Assembly: GCA_016180425.1 (NCBI GenBank)
Contig: JACPBF010000002.1
Coordinates: 82,394 to 146,393, forward strand
DNA: 64,000 nucleotides
Source: Elusimicrobiota bacterium
GTDB lineage: Bacteria; Elusimicrobiota; Elusimicrobia; 2-02-FULL-39-32
Reading direction: 5' to 3'
Each line of letters starts with the position of its first letter. The first letter of the stretch is position 1. Below are positions 17,501-32,500 of the stretch, piece after piece. Made by a program: the position numbers and the translations under genes. The notes under the pieces are model-generated. The model was not told where the DNA came from. It saw only the letters and a program-made list of their open reading frames with translations, and did no database searches.

Positions 17501-20500
17501 TCAGCAATCCAGTTATAATGGGATTTTTCACCAACATTAGGAACCAATGGCGCAGCAGGAACAGGAACAGCAGGAGTAGTAGGAATTTCAGATTTAGAGA
17601 CTGCTAAAAACGGAACTGGCGGAGCAACTAAACGTTCTTCTCTTGGGATGGGCTTTTCTTTCAAGCTCAAGAGCTGAGCAATGGTGAGACGATCTGCATC
17701 CGTATTATAAAGCCTATCCACAATATTGTATGCAGTATCAATCTCTGAAACAGTAGATTTTAATCCAAACTTTTTACCAAAAGAGTCTGGCAAATCATTC
17801 CTAACCCCAAATGCGCCAAAAGCATGGAGCAAAGTTTGCAATTGAGGATAGGTTAGGGTCTGATTATTTAAAGATGCGAGCGCCTTCACAGTCTCATCCA
17901 CTCCCACCTCGCCTCCCCAGACAAGACTATTGAGAATTGCCGCTCTTTCAAACAGATTTAGTTTGCGGAATGCGCTCTCCGCATTTTTATTCTTAGCAAT
18001 CGCCTGTAAGATCTCGCCATCATCTCTCTCCCAATAATTTCTTGGCAACTCTTTACGCACAAATCGCCATAATTTCCATGCGCCTTCATCCGCTCCCAAA
18101 ATAAATGAAACAGGCATATTTCTTTTCTCTGCAGCGGTTAAGATTTGAACCCGGTTCCCCAGGAGCAAGGGATTTCCAATGACTTTCTTTGCTTGTGCGG
18201 CAAAAAGTTTTGCATCCATCCCCAATGTTTCAGCTAGCTCTTCAAACTCTTGAACTGTCATGCTATTGTTTGCAAACCGCAAGAGAGCCTTAATTAAATT
18301 TTCTACATCTTTAACTCCTGAAATATCCCCAATTGCCTTGAGCGCGTTCTCTTCTAGCTTTGCTAAGAGCGCCACTAATTGCGCTTTTTGTCCGGATTCT
18401 AAACTTCTAGCAATCTCTAATGCAATTCTAGTATCAAAGAACCAGAAAGGTAGATCAAACCCAGCTCTGCCAAAAGAATTTCTAATGCTGCGGATCTCTC
18501 TTAGACCTGTGGCAGCAACATTTTCTACCGCATAACCATGCTCCTTCAGACCTAAATTTTTAGCAATGTTAGCAAGGGAGTTGGTAGAACCATCCAATTG
18601 AATCGCTTCAAGGAATTTAACCACTTGAACAGCTTCTTTTTTATCTTGAGGAAGTAATGCGCTTCTTCTCAATGCCTCTTTTCCTTTATCATCCAGGTTA
18701 TCCCAGAGAAGAAGCAACTTCTGTGCCGCAATTTCGGATAAAACCTCAAGCAGTGGCGCGGAAACAAGATTGGCAAGTTTGGGCTGATCCTTTAATAAGT
18801 CCCATCCCTTATTTGCTTTTTCTGAAAGCTTTTCTCTGCGGGCTGATGCTGCTTTCTGAACTCGTTCCACAGATTTAGGCAGACCAATATCTTGAGCGAT
18901 CTGTTCAATAATTTGGCGCGGTGTCATCCACTTCATTTTACCGAGATTATTGGCAAGTCTTTCTGCCTTATTTTTCTGGTTATAGTTCCTGAACATTTTA
19001 ATGACCTGCTCTCTTTCAGATTTGTCTAAAACAGACCAAATAGTCCTTAAACTTTTTACACCGTTTTCCCTGATTTTAAGAAGAAGAGGAATGGTTACGC
19101 TGTCCGCAAGATTTTGCATGATAGTATCTTTTCCTTCTCCAAGCGCAAGCCAATTTTTAAGAGCAACAACCGCTTCGTCCTTAGATAAATTACCTAAAAT
19201 TTGAAGAGTTAAAAATTCTTTCTGTTGAGGACCCAAGCCAACTGTTTGAAGGAATTCAAAATCAACTTTAACTTCTCCAAAAAGTCTGTCAAAGATTCGA
19301 ACCAATTCTGGAAGAGTTGCGCTGCCATTAGTCCATTTTTCTAAAAGCTCAACAAAATCTTTTGCTTCCTCGCCCCATTTGTCCATTTCCGCAAGAGCTT
19401 TCAAAGCTTGATCCCTATATTCTTGGGGCAGCGAAAGTATCTTTGCGATCACAGCCACTTTGTCCCGCTTCACTAGCGCCTTAACCCCGTTCTGATTTAA
19501 AAATTTCACTGGCATTGTTTCCAAGACACTATTCCTCTTCATAGCGCGCATCAGTTTTATGATGCCATCCACAAGATCTCGATAGCCTTTATTTCCAAGA
19601 ACTGCAGGAGAAAATCCAAGCACAGGCAGCACGAAGTCTCTTGCATAATTCGAAAGACCTGTCCCCTCCAAAATTTCAGCAACCTCTTTAAGAGCCAACT
19701 GTTTACCTTTTTCTATTTTCTTAACCAGAGAGACCAACTTCTTAAATATGTCAGGGTTTGTATCCGCAAGAAGATTAAAAGGAAGCGAATCCAATCTCTC
19801 CCTTGTTTTATCCTGGGAAGAAAGCCTTTTATAATTCTTTTCAAAATTTTTGATTTGCTGATCCTTCAGTCCAAGAATTTGATAAGCATCTTCTTTTGTT
19901 AATTCAATAACTGAATCATCTATCAATGTGACGGATCTGCCCTCTACAAGCCGAATAAGCTCATTCAGGTCTCGCGCAGTTACCACTGCTCCTTCTTTAT
20001 CAAGTTTTTTGCCAATGGAAGCCAAATGTTCTACTCCCTCATGGCTCAAAGCGGCCAAGACAAGAACTGAAACTTTTTTCGCAAGAGAGGACTCCTTGAT
20101 TTTTTCATAGTTTGCGGCAATCTGATTTCCATCCAGTCCAGAGAGCTGATAAAACGCTTTTGCCATTTTATCTCCAAGAGACTGCACTTGAGAGGGATAG
20201 ACTTTTTTAAGATCCTTATCCAGAAGTTCCACTAAACTCCGAGACTCAAATGGGGTTGCTTCTGAAATTAAGCTGGTGATCAAATCTTTTTTATGAGCTC
20301 CGCTAATATTGGGATTCCATAAATAAGAATTCAATTTTTCCATAAACCGAGGATTTGAAAGCAAAGCCTTGCCAAACGCGCTTTTTAAGAATTCCGCGCC
20401 ATTGACTCCAATCACTTCCAGCCGCGCTGCCACTCCTTTTCTTAAGAAACTTCTTGTAAAGATATCAATAGCGTTTCGGTTAAAACCTTTTAGCTCTTGA

Positions 20501-23500
20501 ATTGTAAATTCATCCCTGACGGATGCGGGCAAACGGTTATAAATCGCAACAACATTAGCTGCGTCACGACCCTTTAATCCCAATAAAAGGGTGAGCGCTC
20601 TTTGCATTGGCAAACCAAGACTGGCTGAAAGGTTTTTAAGTTCCCCAGCTTTTAACTTGTTTCGTTTAATTTTATTGAACTGTTCTTGAAGCGCATTTAA
20701 AGCGCCGCGTTCCGCTGCTACTTCTCCAAAAGCCTTATCTTCCTCTGCCATTGCGGAAAGATTATTCAGCACTCTTCTCCTGGACCACCAGGAACTTAAG
20801 AAAAGAACCGGAGCCAGAGCCTGCAAAATTTGTTGAGATCCATTTTCTTCAAGCAAGGGAGAAAAATTTTTATTTTCAAGAATCCCAATCCCCATCTCTA
20901 ACGCCCGATCCGCCTGCTTGGGATTGATTCCAGAAAGGAAAGCAAAGATTGCTCTGATTGCTTTATCCGAAGGATCAAGAGATTCAAGCGCTTTAATAAA
21001 CGGTCTCCACATTACCGAAGCCATCAAAGCATCCACCAGCGGACCATTGGCAAGAAGTTCAAAAGGAACAAATTTCGCCTGCCCTCTTAATTTTGTTTCA
21101 GACTCTTTTATTGTATTGTTCTGTTGAGGCGTAAACCCTAGAAGAGAAATTAAAAGATTACGGTCTTCAGACTGGTCAAACAACATGGGTGACAATAGAG
21201 CGCCAGCTGCAAGAAATTCAGAAGCTTTTTGAATGAGAATGGATGCTGTCTTTGCTTTTTTAGATGTAAGGTTGGCTAAAGCTTGAAGTCCGCTCTTTTC
21301 TCTTTGTTTAGAAAAAGAGCTTAATAATTTAAGATGGTCTAACCCGGGTTGAAGAGCCGCTTGCGCTTCTTCAACAGTTGCTAATGACGCTTTTGTTTCT
21401 TCGCTTGTTCGCGCACCGGGTTGCACTAGAGCCAGGGCATGAAGATTCCAGTTTTTGAGTTCTTTGATAGCCCCGTCCAGAATATCTTTTTCTGAAAGAT
21501 GTTCCTCTCTTTGCTCTTCTTTGTAACGCTTTAGTTGGCTCAAGACTACCATCTGCCGTAAAACAACTAAACGGAAAAGAGCCTCATTCTTTGCGATTGA
21601 CTCTGGAATTAAAAGATGGCCATCCTCTGTTACAGTAGGGACTCTACCCACAGCTTCATCTGAAACAATATGGATATTCTCAGCTGACAAAATATCCTGC
21701 GCAGCAGGAATTGAACGGAGCCAATTCCCCATACGGGTTTGTAAAGTCTCTCTAAAATTTTGGGATGTTTCCATCTTTCCATTCATCACTTCTTCTACCG
21801 CCTGCCAGGCTGCATTTTTAAGCAGGGCAGACAGAACCACTTGAATATTCCCTCTTGCATCCACAGTCACTTGAATGCCTTGATCTTCAAGTCGTTTGAT
21901 TAGATCTTTTCTCCGAATTGAATCAGTTTGATTTTTTAGTTTTTGAGATAATAAATTAGGAAGGTCAGCGTGGAATAAGTGTTGGCGTTCAGCGGAAATT
22001 CCTTTAGCCGCATTTTCTAGGAGCCCTTGTAGTTCCTCTCTTACTTCATCGGATGAATCGGTCTCAAAATTGACCGCTCCTTTATTCACAGGGACATTAA
22101 CTGCATTCAAAGCTTTTACAGAGGCAAACCAACGTGTTTCTTTAGAAAGAGGACTTTCTTCATCCGTAACAGCATTGACTAAATCCTTTTCTGCTTGAAT
22201 TAAATCCTCCACAGATCTAGAAGTTTCAGCATCTTTAAATTGACTGATCTTGTTCTTATAGTTTTGTACAGCACGGCCCACTTTTTTCCATGCCTCCCCG
22301 TACTTTGCCCATTCTGTTTGATCAGCTTCAATATCTAAGCTCGCTACCTGCACAAGACGGTTCGCTTCAGCTTGCGACAGATTGAACTGCCCTGTAAGAG
22401 CCATAATCGTATTCATCAAATCTTCCTCACGCATGTAAGGGTTGGCAGCAATGGTATCCCGAACTGAACGCGCTGCTTTGCCAAGATTGGTATTTTCAGG
22501 AATTGCGCTGGAAGCAAGACTAGACCAATCTTTATTGCTTCCAATCCCTTGCTTTAAAACTTCCAAGAAATCAATCACTCCAATTTTTCCTTTTTCTGTA
22601 AGAAGATGCTTTTTCATGAGATTTGCTAAAGCTTCAATCTGTTCTCGTGTTACAGGATCAGCACTATCTTCAAGTTTTTTTGCGCCTGCAGCAACTGCCT
22701 GGGCCTGGCTTAATAATGATTTCAGCTGTCCGTTGGAAAGTTCATTCAGCCAATCCCAAGCACGCATAAATTTTTCTCTTTCCAGATTTGTCTTAAGACC
22801 TTTGTAAAGACGAAGGAACTCTTCCTGAGAACTCTCGCTTGCTTCCCCCTCTAAACCCGTGGCATCCCATAAATTTTTCCATTGTTTATCCAAAACTTTT
22901 TTAAAGTTCGGTTCTTGGATGCTGTCCGGTGTCAATGCTGCGGATTTTGCTCCCTTGTTTTGCTCTCTCATAATATCTGGCGCTTCCACCTTTATTAAAG
23001 CGCTCTTAAAAGCATCCTCAGGGCTCAAATCCGCAAGCTCTAAAACCCTCATCTTTTTCATCTCTTCCAGAACTTTTGCCTGTTCTGGATTATTCGCAGC
23101 TTTTGCATTCACAAAACCTAAGAAAATATCAGAAATATTGTTGATTTGATCTTCACTCGCATTCGCTTTAAATAAAACTAACGCGATTTCAGCAATCTCT
23201 TCTCTATCTAGTTCTGTCTCATCAGAAACCTCATCTATCACAGCTATAAAATCTTCCCAAGTTAACTCATTCTGAGTGACCTTTCCAGAGCTTCTCACTT
23301 CCCTTTCTGCCATCTTTCGTTTTATGCCCCCAATGTTTCCCAAAGCGCCTGTAACAGCTGAAAACTTTCCCTTTTGAGGCTCTTGTTCTTCCATCTTTTT
23401 ATTTACAGCCTCCTCTATTTTCTTTTCAACTACTTTGTTCATGGCAGCGTAACTCTTCTCTCTAATAGTCTCTTTGACAAAACGTTTAAGAATTTTTTCT

Positions 23501-26500
23501 AAACCTTTTCCTAAAACATCTACCAATTTACCTGATAGCCCATAAGAACTCAAACCAATTGATAAAACTTTTCCAATAATTCTCCAGACATCACTGCCTG
23601 GCAAGAACATTCCAAAAATTACACCCATGATAGGAACTACAATGTCCGCTGCAAACTTTACAACTTTATTCTCTGTTTTTGAAGAGATCATTTTTGCAAT
23701 GGGGATAACAGCTGCATTGATAAGACCTAAGGTCACTAAACTAACTGGACCAATCGCCGCAACCGCCAGAGGAGCAGCTACAAAAAATATTGCAGCTGCT
23801 AATCCTGCTGCAAAAATAACCTTGATCCCAAAAACAGCTATTGTTTTAGGATTGTAAGTTGTTTGTAAAAAAGAGCTGGCAAAACGGTTAAAGAATTTTA
23901 AACCTGAATCAATTGCATTGGATTTTCCAGATTTTACAATGTCGCTTAAACCAGCGCGTTTCGCGAACTTGTTGAACCGAGAACGGTCAGGTTTTCTTGC
24001 ATCGCCTGATTTCTGATAGTAAGAATAGTTCCGCACTGTATTTGCAATGGTTTCACGATCCTCTCTGGTTTGTTTAAACTCAACTTTGTTAGACTCAGCG
24101 CTATATTGCGCGGAACTTAAAAGATGGATCGCCTGCAAAACAACTAAATGATGATTGACCTGCTCATCATTCATGGAGACAAGAGATTTCATTGCGGATT
24201 TTTCCCAAGATTTAGCGGCCATCCCCAATAACAACTTAGACCAGACAAACTGCGCCATTTTAGGAAGAGCCAATGCCGCCACAAAAAATCCAAAAAATTT
24301 GTTATTCGCCAGTTTTTGCTGTTGTTCATAACCTAAATTAGAAGTTAATCCTTTAAAAATGTTTTGTCTGGCAAAACCAAAATTTTCTTCAGCACCTCTA
24401 GCCTGACTAAGCCGGCTTTGAGCCTTGCGAGCAGCTTGTGTCTGAGTAAGAGGAAGATCAATTTCCTTAAATCCCTCCACGCCCTCTCTTTCATATTGAG
24501 TCATGAGATCTTTGGCAGAAACCGGTATGCCGCTTTTTTGTCCAGCTCGAACAATCACACCTAAATTGATTGAGGTTCCTAAATCCCACTGATTATTGAC
24601 TAGTAGAGAAGCAGCGCCCATAGCCCAACTAAATCTGGATTCAAATTTGTCTTCATCTTTAGCCTGTTTTGAAATAGAAAATTTTAAAGAAGGATCTTCG
24701 CTTGCCAGCAAGGCGCTTAAATTCTCATCGTCGTCCGCTTCCTGGGATAAGACTTGAAGCAGGTTGGACATGAAAACCTGACCTTTATAAGTGAGTTGCC
24801 CGCCGCGGGAAAGGGAGCTATCCTTTTTCAGCTGATCTTCTAGTTGAGAGAGTAGTTGACCGGCTCTTTCTTTAGAAACGTTATTTCCCCTGGCCTGCTG
24901 TTTGACCTTTGTTTTAGCTTGCTCAATGGTTCGAGGAGCATTGGCTAAAGCCCCTCCCTGGCCAAAATCCGGGATAATCTCATCCGCGTATCTGTACATG
25001 GTATCCACCATATCTTGCAGATTTTCAGTTTTATTGATGATGGTTCGTTTTGTTTCTCCTGGCTTAACACTTTTCCAATCCTTCAAGAGATTTTCCACTT
25101 CAGCGCGCAAATCCCCTTCCTCTCCCTTGGTTCCTAATTTACCGCGCAGCTCATTCAATGCCAAGACCGCTTCCTTCTTTAAATTTTCAAACCCTAAATC
25201 CAGCCTTCTTGCCCCGTCAATCTCACCCTCTTTATCCATTTCTTTGCTGGTCCACTGAGGTTCGCTATATTCCCGATTTAAAACTTTATCTAGGATTTCA
25301 AACACTTTTATTCCCATAGGGCTATCCTGCCCTCCAGCTTTAGCCAAGAAATCATTCAACTTTTGAATAAAGAATTTATCCTTAATCGCATCCACTAAAC
25401 CAAATTGTAATCCGCTAGAAGACTTTCTCAATCCCTCATATTTCGTGACCAAATCAAAATCATTATACTGACCATTTTTTTCTTTCTGAACCGTCAGCTC
25501 CCCTTTTTTAATCTTATTTTCAATCCACTCCATAATTGCCTTATTCTCTCTTAATTTCTTTGCTTTCTCAGCCAGAACTTTTTTATCCAGATAAACTTTG
25601 CGGCCCGATTTATTGCCATTAGCCGCCATTTCTCCACCCCGATCCACCCGTCCAAAGGCTTGTCTTAAGAAATCACCGTCTGCAATTCCCTTGCCTCCTT
25701 CTCCATGACCATCCACAATCAAATTAAAATCGCCTTTATAGTCTAGCCCAATGCCGGCTCTTCTTCCGCCAACAATGACTCTGGCCTCATAAACAGGAAT
25801 CTTGTTTCCATTTTTATCTTTAATAAATTCCCCGTATTTATCTTTTTGGTAAATGATATTTCCTTGAGCATCTTTAGCTCTTGCATCAATCATTTTATTA
25901 ATAGAGTCAGGGTCCGCGTTTGAGTCAATCTCAGAAACCTTGATCCCTCTATTCTTTAACATTTCTATGACCCTGCTCCGCAAAACTGGATCTAAAGAGA
26001 TAATGAGATGTTGACCAATCCCTTTTTCCATACCATTGAGAACATCCTGAACAATCAATGCTGCTCTTTCTTCCATGCTCTTGCCATCTAATATCTCTAG
26101 CTCAATTTGATCTCCGCTCGCCTTGCCTTTTCCCGCATAAGTGAAATCTTTAAAATCGCCATGTTCTCCAAACTTGCCAACCGCAATACCATAGGCGTCT
26201 GCCATTGCCCGAACTCCTTCCAAAGTTCCAGAAAGACCCACTCTCTGACCTTTCCAGTTAAAAAGCCGGCTGCCGGAAGTAGCAAGCGCGGTCCTGCTAA
26301 TGGATACTGCTTCCAATGCTTCTTCGTGAGAAAGTTTTTTATCAGTCGCTGTTTTTCCATCCGCTCCCACAACTTTAATGTTTCTGGATGCCGCATAAGC
26401 ATAAGCATGGTCATGAAAAACACGGTTGGGCTGTACCTGGCCATTGCTGTCTATTGGCACAACCTTGCCGTTCACCAAACCAAACTTTTCGCCCGCGCTC

Positions 26501-29500
26501 TCTTTAATTGCCTTTAACATAGATTCAATATGGGCAGCGGAAATGCCTTCTCTTTTTGCTTGCTGCTCAATCGCTTTTTTGGTCGCTTCATCTTTAAATC
26601 GGATCTTACCCCCTTCATACTCCGCGTCTTTTTCAAACTCTTTTGCAATTTCATACGCGCGTTTCAATTTTTCTTTCTGGCGCGCATTAAAATGTTTGCT
26701 CGCGGGAATTCCCTGCCCTTCACTTAAAACAAACGAGATCTGTTCAGTTAAGGTGAGGTGAACCTCATCTAAGAATACAGCCCGGGACTTATCTCCAGTT
26801 GCCTCCTCAATGATATTTTTAAGCGTTTTGTTGCCGCGGCTCGCTTCCATTTCCGCATGGGTATTTAAGTGACCAATCTCTTCTGATGTCCAAACCCTAA
26901 TAAAGCTATCCCCTTTCATCACCTGTTTAAAGAAATCTAAAACAGCGCTCTCTTCACTTAATTTGCCTTCGCTGCGAAGACGGTTCACAACTTTTGTATA
27001 GGATTCTTTTAGAGCTGGATCCTTTAATTCTTTAAGAAACTTATCAATCTTTTGATCTGATCTATCTCTTACAGCTTCTAGGATTTCTCTCATCAAGATC
27101 ATATCCCCACCGCCCATCTCCATGATCTGCCGATACGTTACCTCTCCAATAAATTTACCTTCATAGTATTTGAGCGCTTCGGTTGGATCCTTTAAAACCA
27201 GATCCGCATTTGGTTTCCCTCCACTTCGAATGGCCCGGGCTAAGATCGTCATTGCAACGATCACGGTTTTGCCGCCGCCTACATCCCGGTGAATAGCTAA
27301 ACTCCGAATTAAGGCATCTTCTACAGCTTTTTGTTGTTTGGGATCAAGCTGACCGGTCTGCGGATTTTTAAATTTAAAATCTGGCAAAACTTCTCGCACC
27401 TTTGCCAGCGCTTGTTGAACTGTATCAACAGCAGAGCTTAATTCATCTGCCATCTTTTTAAGTTCACCAGTAACCTTAATCCCTCTAAGAGCAGCTGGCA
27501 CTTTATCACCGCTGATCCCAGCATTTTGTAAAATCTGATCCAATATCTGATCCACATTTGCGCCCTCTTTAGCCTTGGCTAAAGATTCCAAAAATTTGAC
27601 TGCGGTTTTCTCATCTAATAGGGAAGAGATAACCTCACGCATCTCAACCAAAACGTGAATAGCGATCGCTTTTCTTAAAGTTTCGGATGTGCTGTTTAAC
27701 CCTCTATTAATTTTTTCTAAGCTGCCTGTTTTTTTATCTATTGCTCTTTGCGCATAGTTTGAAGAAAGTTCATCCATGCGCGCCTGTTTTGCCTTTAACG
27801 CACTTGCTCGCGATACCTCAACCGCATCCGCAAATCCATCCAGGTTCATCGAATCTAAAGTTTCCATTACTCGAACCTCAAGCTCTTCTCCGCTAAGCCC
27901 CTCTCCTCTCAACCGTTCTCGAATCGTTTGTTCTACACGAGAAATTTCTCCCTTTGCCTTTTCAACTTCAGCGATTTCAATTCTTTCTTTCAGCGCATCC
28001 CGCGCAATGACCAACCCTCGCAGTTTCCTACCGGAGATTTCCTCAATCCGTTTTAAAGATTCCTCTCGTACTGCGCTGTTTTGGGAAGGGTCATCCGCAA
28101 GATTTTTTAATTCTGCTAAAATCTCTTCTTCGCTTAAACCCCGGGATTTTTGATCTGCCGCAACTCTATCTAACACCGCTTTCGCATTCACTTTTTTTAC
28201 CTGAGCAAAAGTATCTACCACAACTTCTAATAAACCTAGTTGAGACTCTACAGATTCATGTTGTTCCATAAGATCAATCAGTTCATTCTCTTCTTGTTCC
28301 TTTTGTTTTGCTAACTCGTCTCGATATTTTGTAATATCCCTTGTTGACCGTTTCCCTTTGCTTGACCATCTTTCAAACCCTTTTTCACGAGTCTCTGCTC
28401 TTTTTTCGTTCTCTTTCTCCTTTGTTTCTATCCTTAATTTCAGATCATCCATCCTCTTTTGTAAAGCCCCTTGACTAAATTTAACTCCTGCTAGAGCCTG
28501 AATCATTTGAAGCAATTCCAATTTAGCTTTTTCAGATCTTAAAGTTGCTTTATCATTCACAATTTTTGATTCAAGCCCAGCTAACTCTTCTTTAGCTTTA
28601 AGCAACTCTGACCTTGCACTTGCACCAGAAATGCCTTCCAAGATCTGAATCTTTTCTCGTAAAGTAGAAGCTCTTGACTCAGCGCTTTTGATCGTAACAG
28701 ATAAAGCGCTCACCTTCATTTGAAGAAAACCTAGACTCTCTCCTGATTTCATAAGATCAAGCAACTGATCTAAAGTCCTAAGTCTAGATTCAGCCTGTTT
28801 AAGATGAGATCTCGCTTTTTCTAACTTTTCTTTGTTCCCTTCTTGAATCCAACGATTCACCTCTTTTTTTAAACCCTCGACTTTTGCGCTTTGAGATTCC
28901 CTCATGCTCCTAAACTCTTCAAGTTTCGCTTGTGCTGCCCTACGCAAAGTAGCAGACTTAGCATTCAAAGCTCTTGTAAAACCAACCTCGACAATAGAAC
29001 CAATCGTACCTTCCACACCCATTAGTTCTTCTGAAAGCTCTTTGATCCGATTTTGGAATGATCTTTGCAGTGTGGTTCCTTCCCCAGCTTCATCCGCTCC
29101 GCGTTCCAATCCTTCTATCACTCCAACTGAATCTTCGCCGCTCTCTCTTAAACGCGCCTCTTCTGTTCTGACCTTTGCCTGATCCAACTTCTCTTGCAAA
29201 GCATCTTTAAGAACTTTGCCTTCCAGTTTACCATCAAGTTTGGCAAGCATGGATCTTGCTTCGCTCTCGCTAAGACTAGAGGCATATTCTTTCGCCATGC
29301 TCTTTGCAATCCCTTCTGTTACCCTCACCTTAGCTCCATTCTTTAAAGTGATTTCATCTTTCCCAACTTTATAATATCTCTCACCCTCGCCAAGCGCTTC
29401 TGGAACAAACTGTTCAGCCTTATATCCTTCTGCCTTTAACCGTTCAGTGGCCACAGCATCTAATGTCTCTTTTAACCCTCTTCCATAAAGATCCACTTCC

Positions 29501-32500
29501 TGTTCCCCAATCTTCAGCCTGATTGTCGGACTCTCACTCCCCTCTGCCTTTCCTAATTTGTCGTATGCTTCTGCCTGTTTCCCTTGATCTACAATGATCC
29601 CAGCTAAAATATTTTGCGCTTCTCCTTCCCCATTTAACTCGCTGATCTCTTCTTGGCGCAACTCAATCCCATTCTTAAATTTGTGACTCTCTGCCTTGGT
29701 GTCATACGCTTTTGTAACCTCTGCTAAAAATTCTGCTCGAACAGCATCATTTTTTCCCGCGCCTCTCCCTTCTCGTATAGCAAAACCTCGGATAAAACTG
29801 CTGGAATAAACTTTGCCTGCTGTTGGAGCTAAAATAATAGATAACACAAGCGCCCCGCCATTGCGCATAAAGTCTGCAAATCCCTCCCCAGCTTCTCCAA
29901 AATTATTAGCTATCACTTCATCCGCCCCAAAATTCATCAGACTTTCAGTTAAACCAAAAATAGAAACAGAGTATGCGGTATTGAAAACCTCTCCACCCCC
30001 AATCGCAATAAATCCATCCAAAGTCGCTGCTAAATTCTGTATCCCTTCACCCCCAATAGAAAAATATCTTAAACCAGGAATCAGTTCCGCCCACATGGGC
30101 TGGAACACTTTACTGGAAACGCCAAAGATAAACCCCATCTGTGCGCCGCCCATAGCGCTCTGGTATCTTTCTGAAAAATTTAGGATATGCGGCCGATGCA
30201 TCTCATCGTATGTTGAAACATCCCAAGGTAAATACCATTTCCCTTCGCCTTTGTAAGCAGGAAGCAATGTCATAAAATCGCCTAATCCCATAAAGTTAAG
30301 AGAAGCGAACCTGCGGGCGCCTTGGCCCGCGCCTGTAAGCGTATTGAGTATGAATCCTCGCGGATTAGAAAGAAAATTTTGCCAAGCCATTCTTGTATTA
30401 TTAAAAAGCTGTTGTACAATCCTGTCCATTAGTTTTCCTGAAATTTTATTCGCACCAGAGACTGCGGCAGCAGCGCCAGTTTTTATCGCATGAATCCCTA
30501 AAGAAAAACCAAGCGTAATTCCAACTAACGCCAAATCCATCAATCCATTGAATGCAGATAAAATTGCTTGATTCAAATTGCCCTTCAAAAAATGATCTCT
30601 TGCATCAGCAAAACTTACATAGCTATGTTTAAGAGCAAGGTTCATCATCATCGCATCCGCTGCAGGAACCGCTGCTTTGAACAAAGGCACGCTAATATAT
30701 TTTATTGGCCAGACTAAAATTTCAAAAACCCGAATGCCAAGCGATTTTCCAAACGAGCCTATGCCTTTTCCAATCGCTCCAATAATAATAAAAAGAGTGG
30801 GGTTTGATACGTTTGTATAAATATATACTGCAATCAGATTTTGACTGATCCTTCTACTTAAAAAAGTCGCAAAATCTTTTGTTTTACTCCAACCATTAAT
30901 AATTAAATTTCTTCCATCAATTGCCATATCTGAAATAGCTAGGGCAAACCCGTTTGTGCTGGCAAAGTGAATAAAAGCGCGGATCAATCCTTTTACAGCT
31001 AAAATTGAATTGGCAATAAAGCCTCTAAAGAGACTCGCATTATGAATCACTGCATTTCCAACTGCAATAAATAGTTCGCCCAGCACTGCTATACGATAAG
31101 CTATAATTCTTCCAAATCTGCTTAAGGAAAGTACCACAGCTGTTCTGAAAGCTGCGATCCCGGTTCCAAAACCTCTGGCTATAATTGCGGCTCTTGCAAA
31201 GAGCGGCATGACCGCTCTTCCCAGCCGAGTAGTTTGAATAATACTGCCAGTGCCCAAAGCAACAATCCTTGCATTGCTAATAAAGACCCTTGTTCCATTC
31301 AGAAGAATGATCCCCACACCGTTTACAAATCGTCCAGCGCGGCTGGATGCGATAATGCTTCCTAAACCAAGAGCAACAATTCTACTGCTTGACGGCAAAG
31401 CTCTAACCACTCCAACTGAAGCTTCAACAAAACCTATCACTGCTCTTGTGCCAGCGCTTATGCCCCTGCCTGCAGTCACTAATCTTCCTCCCAAGATTCC
31501 CAAACCCTCCATTGCCAACTTTCCAATTGGACGGATAAACAAAACAGCAACTGCAACGTCAACCACAGCGTCAAAATATCTTCCTTCCCTAACATTGTTA
31601 TAAGCAGAATAAGCAGAATATCCGTAAAAAGCGGCATCTACCACTCCTCGCAATGTTATTTGCGTTGAGGCGATTGTTCTGCCAACTGCGAAAATTCTTG
31701 CTAAAGCGCTAGTTCCAGCCCCAGCAGCCTCACCAACAGCCCCAGCTGCTGTTGCTCCTAAGAGATTGACAGTAGGAACTACAACCCCAACAGTCTCAGC
31801 AGCAGCTACGCCAACTCCCAATCTTGCTAAAAGAGCAGTAGAAACTCTAGATCCAATCCCAACAACTCCACGCGCTACTAAGGTTCCACCAGCAAGCGGC
31901 GTAAAGAGTGATACAGCCCCTACAGCTGCCCATCTTGCTTCTCCTTCACTGATCTCTGTAATATCTTTGCCTGTGTAATATTCAAACCCAACTGTAGATA
32001 GATACTCTAAATAAATATTTTCCATTCTTTCTTTTCCAGCAAAAGCGCGTCCCAAATTAATTACTTCTCCTGGAAGAGATAGAACTGCTTCGCTAAAGAT
32101 AACAGCAGCTCCTCCCACAAAACCTCCAACTCTTCCGGTAAAACCTGCAACCTTTTCCACATTGGAACTAACAGTTGTTTTTGTTTCCCAATCTAATCTT
32201 GCTTTCATATGAGATGGTAAAATTCCAGCGCCAACCCCAAGACCTACGCCAAGATCTTGAAATGCCCTGCCAATACCAGCCGCTATCTCTCCTGCGCCCA
32301 TAGGCAAATTAGCATTGCCCCCTGCATCAATTTCATATTCTGCTCCAATTTTACGATCCCTGACCTGAACACCTAAGAGTCTAAGCGCTTGTTCATTTTC
32401 TGCTGTTACCCGATTTCCCGGAGCAACCAAAAGAGGTGAATATGATTTCTGATCTTCGCTCAAGACCACAGTGATAGTTCCCTTGAATTTGGCAACCCCA

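Noticed and set aside
26097..26444. 115-codon minus-strand frame overlapping the helicase region out of frame
   Set aside because: It lies within the conserved helicase motifs' coding region in another frame and encodes no coherent domain.
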